Part shown: positions 5,354 through 5,766 of the stretch, piece by piece
Position numbering within the stretch: position 1 is the stretch's first letter
Layout of the letters: each line of letters starts with the position of its first letter
Source of the DNA: Lentisphaerota bacterium
GTDB lineage: Bacteria; Verrucomicrobiota; Kiritimatiellia; RFP12; UBA3636
Assembly (NCBI GenBank): GCA_012514445.1
Contig: JAAZAI010000270.1
Coordinates: 1-5,766 of the forward strand
Direction: 5' to 3'
Length of the DNA stretch: 5,766 nucleotides
Made by a program: the position numbers and the translations under genes
The notes under the pieces: generated by a model
Database searches by the model: none
Told to the model about the DNA's origin: nothing
Seen by the model: the letters and a program-made list of their open reading frames with translations, nothing else

Positions 5354-5378
5354 GGCGCGCGTCACCCGGCGCGCGTCA
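5354..5378 (-). repeat. 11-bp direct repeat upstream of the operon promoter
   Basis: GGCGCGCGTCA occurs at 5354-5364 and 5368-5378 (minus strand TGACGCGCGCC), a 14-bp period. The nearer copy ends 12 bp upstream of the -35 box. It is placed where an activator might bind, though GC-rich sequence makes chance repeats easier. Confidence 0.35.
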
Positions 5379-5395
5379 ACTTCGTTGCCTCGCCC

Positions 5396-5430
5396 CCAGA
5401 ATTCAGAAGCCAGAATTCAGGAGTCAGAAG
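5396..5430. repeat. Heptad short tandem repeat (five 7-bp units)
   Basis: On the minus strand five contiguous 7-mers read CTTCTGA, CTCCTGA, ATTCTGG, CTTCTGA, ATTCTGG (consensus about NTYCTGR). Heptad arrays of this general type are known as dispersed noncoding repeats in several bacterial genomes, notably cyanobacteria. The array begins exactly where the ATPase reading frame ends. Confidence 0.7.
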
Positions 5431-5570
5431 AGACGAACCGAACTCGCGGCATGATGCAGGGCCGTGGTCGTCTTCCCGACCGCTCTCGGCCCGCGGAGGA
5501 CAATGGCACCCGCAGACTTCAACTTCCGCTCGAGCAGCGCATCGAGCAAACGTGGCTTGTAGGCGTTCAT
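5424..5570 (-). pseudogene. Truncated N-terminus of an AAA_14/DUF4143-type ATPase
   Basis: From ATG 5570 the 48 residues read like the start of the large family of AAA_14/DUF4143 ATPases of unclear role, normally around 400 residues. They show YKPRLLDALLERKL (4-17), a hydrophobic strand AIVLRG (22-27) and Walker A GPRAVGKT (27-34), then ALHHAASSVRLF. The frame hits TGA (5426-5424) inside the heptad repeat. Walker B, sensor and DUF4143 parts are absent from the rest of the window. An in-frame ATG at 5594 could be the native start; neither has a good Shine-Dalgarno. It is almost certainly non-functional as an ATPase. Confidence 0.8.
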
Positions 5571-5598
5571 GCGGGATAGCGTGCCACCCGACATTCGA

Positions 5599-5652
5599 TT
5601 TTGCAACGCCTTTCGTTTCTGTTTTGCAATGCTTTGCCTTTACGTTTTGCAA
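5599..5652 (-). repeat. Three TTGCAA boxes at exact 23-bp intervals upstream of the ATPase start
   Basis: TTTTGCAA on the plus strand occurs at 5599-5606, 5622-5629 and 5645-5652, each 23 bp apart. The intervening sequence is also alike (A-rich, with AAAGGC) on the minus strand. The TTGCAA core is itself palindromic. The array ends close to the ATPase start (5594 or 5570), so it could be an operator or iteron-like array for that gene, now left with its truncated remnant. Confidence 0.6.
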
Positions 5653-5673
5653 GCCGATCCTGGTGCCGCTGGG

Positions 5674-5688
5674 CGCCGCGAGGCGGCG
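5674..5688 (-). terminator. Small GC hairpin after the outer-membrane gene
   Basis: CGCCGC (5674-5679) and GCGGCG (5683-5688) form a perfect 6-bp stem with a 3-nt loop, 27 bp downstream of the stop at 5716. There is no T run, so it is only a weak terminator candidate. Confidence 0.25.
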
Positions 5689-5715
5689 TTTGGCGGAGCA
5701 GGCGCAAGAAAGCGA

Positions 5716-5766
5716 TCAGAACGCCATGCCCGCCCCGAGGGTGAAGCTCTCGTGGGAGATCCGCCG
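5716..5766 (-). CDS. C-terminal end of a probable outer-membrane beta-barrel protein (partial)
   Basis: The last 16 codons read RRISHESFTLGAGMAF and stop at TGA 5718-5716. The final strand has a terminal Phe and apolar residues at every second position from the end (Phe-1, Met-3, Ala-5, Leu-7, Phe-9). This is the C-terminal beta-signal that the BAM machinery recognises in outer-membrane barrels and autotransporters. It implies a two-membrane cell envelope. Only the tail is visible, so the specific protein is unknown. Confidence 0.5.
   Translation of the reverse strand, partial: RRISHESFTLGAGMAF

Noticed and set aside
5362..5652. 96-codon minus frame across the heptads and ATPase fragment
   Set aside because: It reads the repeat and the ATPase remnant out of frame, and its protein has no recognisable features.
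1..5766. CRISPR array, tRNA, rRNA or insertion sequence
   Set aside because: I saw no repeat-spacer pattern, no cloverleaf-like or ribosomal sequence, and no transposase reading frame on either strand.

Overview
This is a GC-rich bacterial window in which every gene I can support lies on the minus strand. Its centre is a compact signalling operon. It codes for an ECF-type sigma factor (5208-4537), a small FHA phosphopeptide-binding protein (4540-4103) and a membrane-anchored Hanks-type Ser/Thr kinase (4093-1973). The genes overlap or nearly touch: an ATGA overlap, then a 9-bp gap. Sigma factors of this shape next to such kinases are typical of the Planctomycetes-Verrucomicrobia-Lentisphaerae (PVC) group and relatives. 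With the mosaic of short accessory genes, this points to a PVC-type organism, possibly Lentisphaerae or Kiritimatiellae. That placement is inference; there is no marker gene in the window.

Right to left, in the direction of transcription. 5766-5716 holds the last 16 codons of what looks like an outer-membrane beta-barrel protein. 5652-5599 carries three TTGCAA boxes exactly 23 bp apart, followed by the first 48 codons of an AAA_14/DUF4143-type ATPase. That reading frame runs straight into an array of five 7-bp repeats (5430-5396) and stops inside it. An 11-bp direct repeat and a promoter then lead into the sigma-FHA-kinase operon.

Downstream, 1948-1336 is a DinJ/YafQ-type toxin-antitoxin module with its own sigma70-like promoter. 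The toxin keeps the central catalytic residues but lacks the usual C-terminal TG[ST]H...LF ending. After about 300 bp with little coding potential comes a near-consensus promoter (1040-1012) driving a 68-aa protein built from two similar beta-blade-like units. Its ribosome binding site lies in a long inverted repeat. The left 740 bp is degraded accessory sequence: one orphan ORF, a conserved-looking hypothetical gene that seems disrupted, and the first codons of a further gene at the edge.

How the genes may work together is partly inference. The kinase has a cytoplasmic catalytic domain, one membrane segment, and a Pro/Glu/Ser-rich stalk carrying an unrecognised C-terminal domain of about 210 residues on the far side. 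Its ligand or stress input would be passed by phosphorylation to the FHA protein and the sigma factor, changing transcription. The toxin-antitoxin module, truncated ATPase and short repeats around it look like accessory insertions and decay products.
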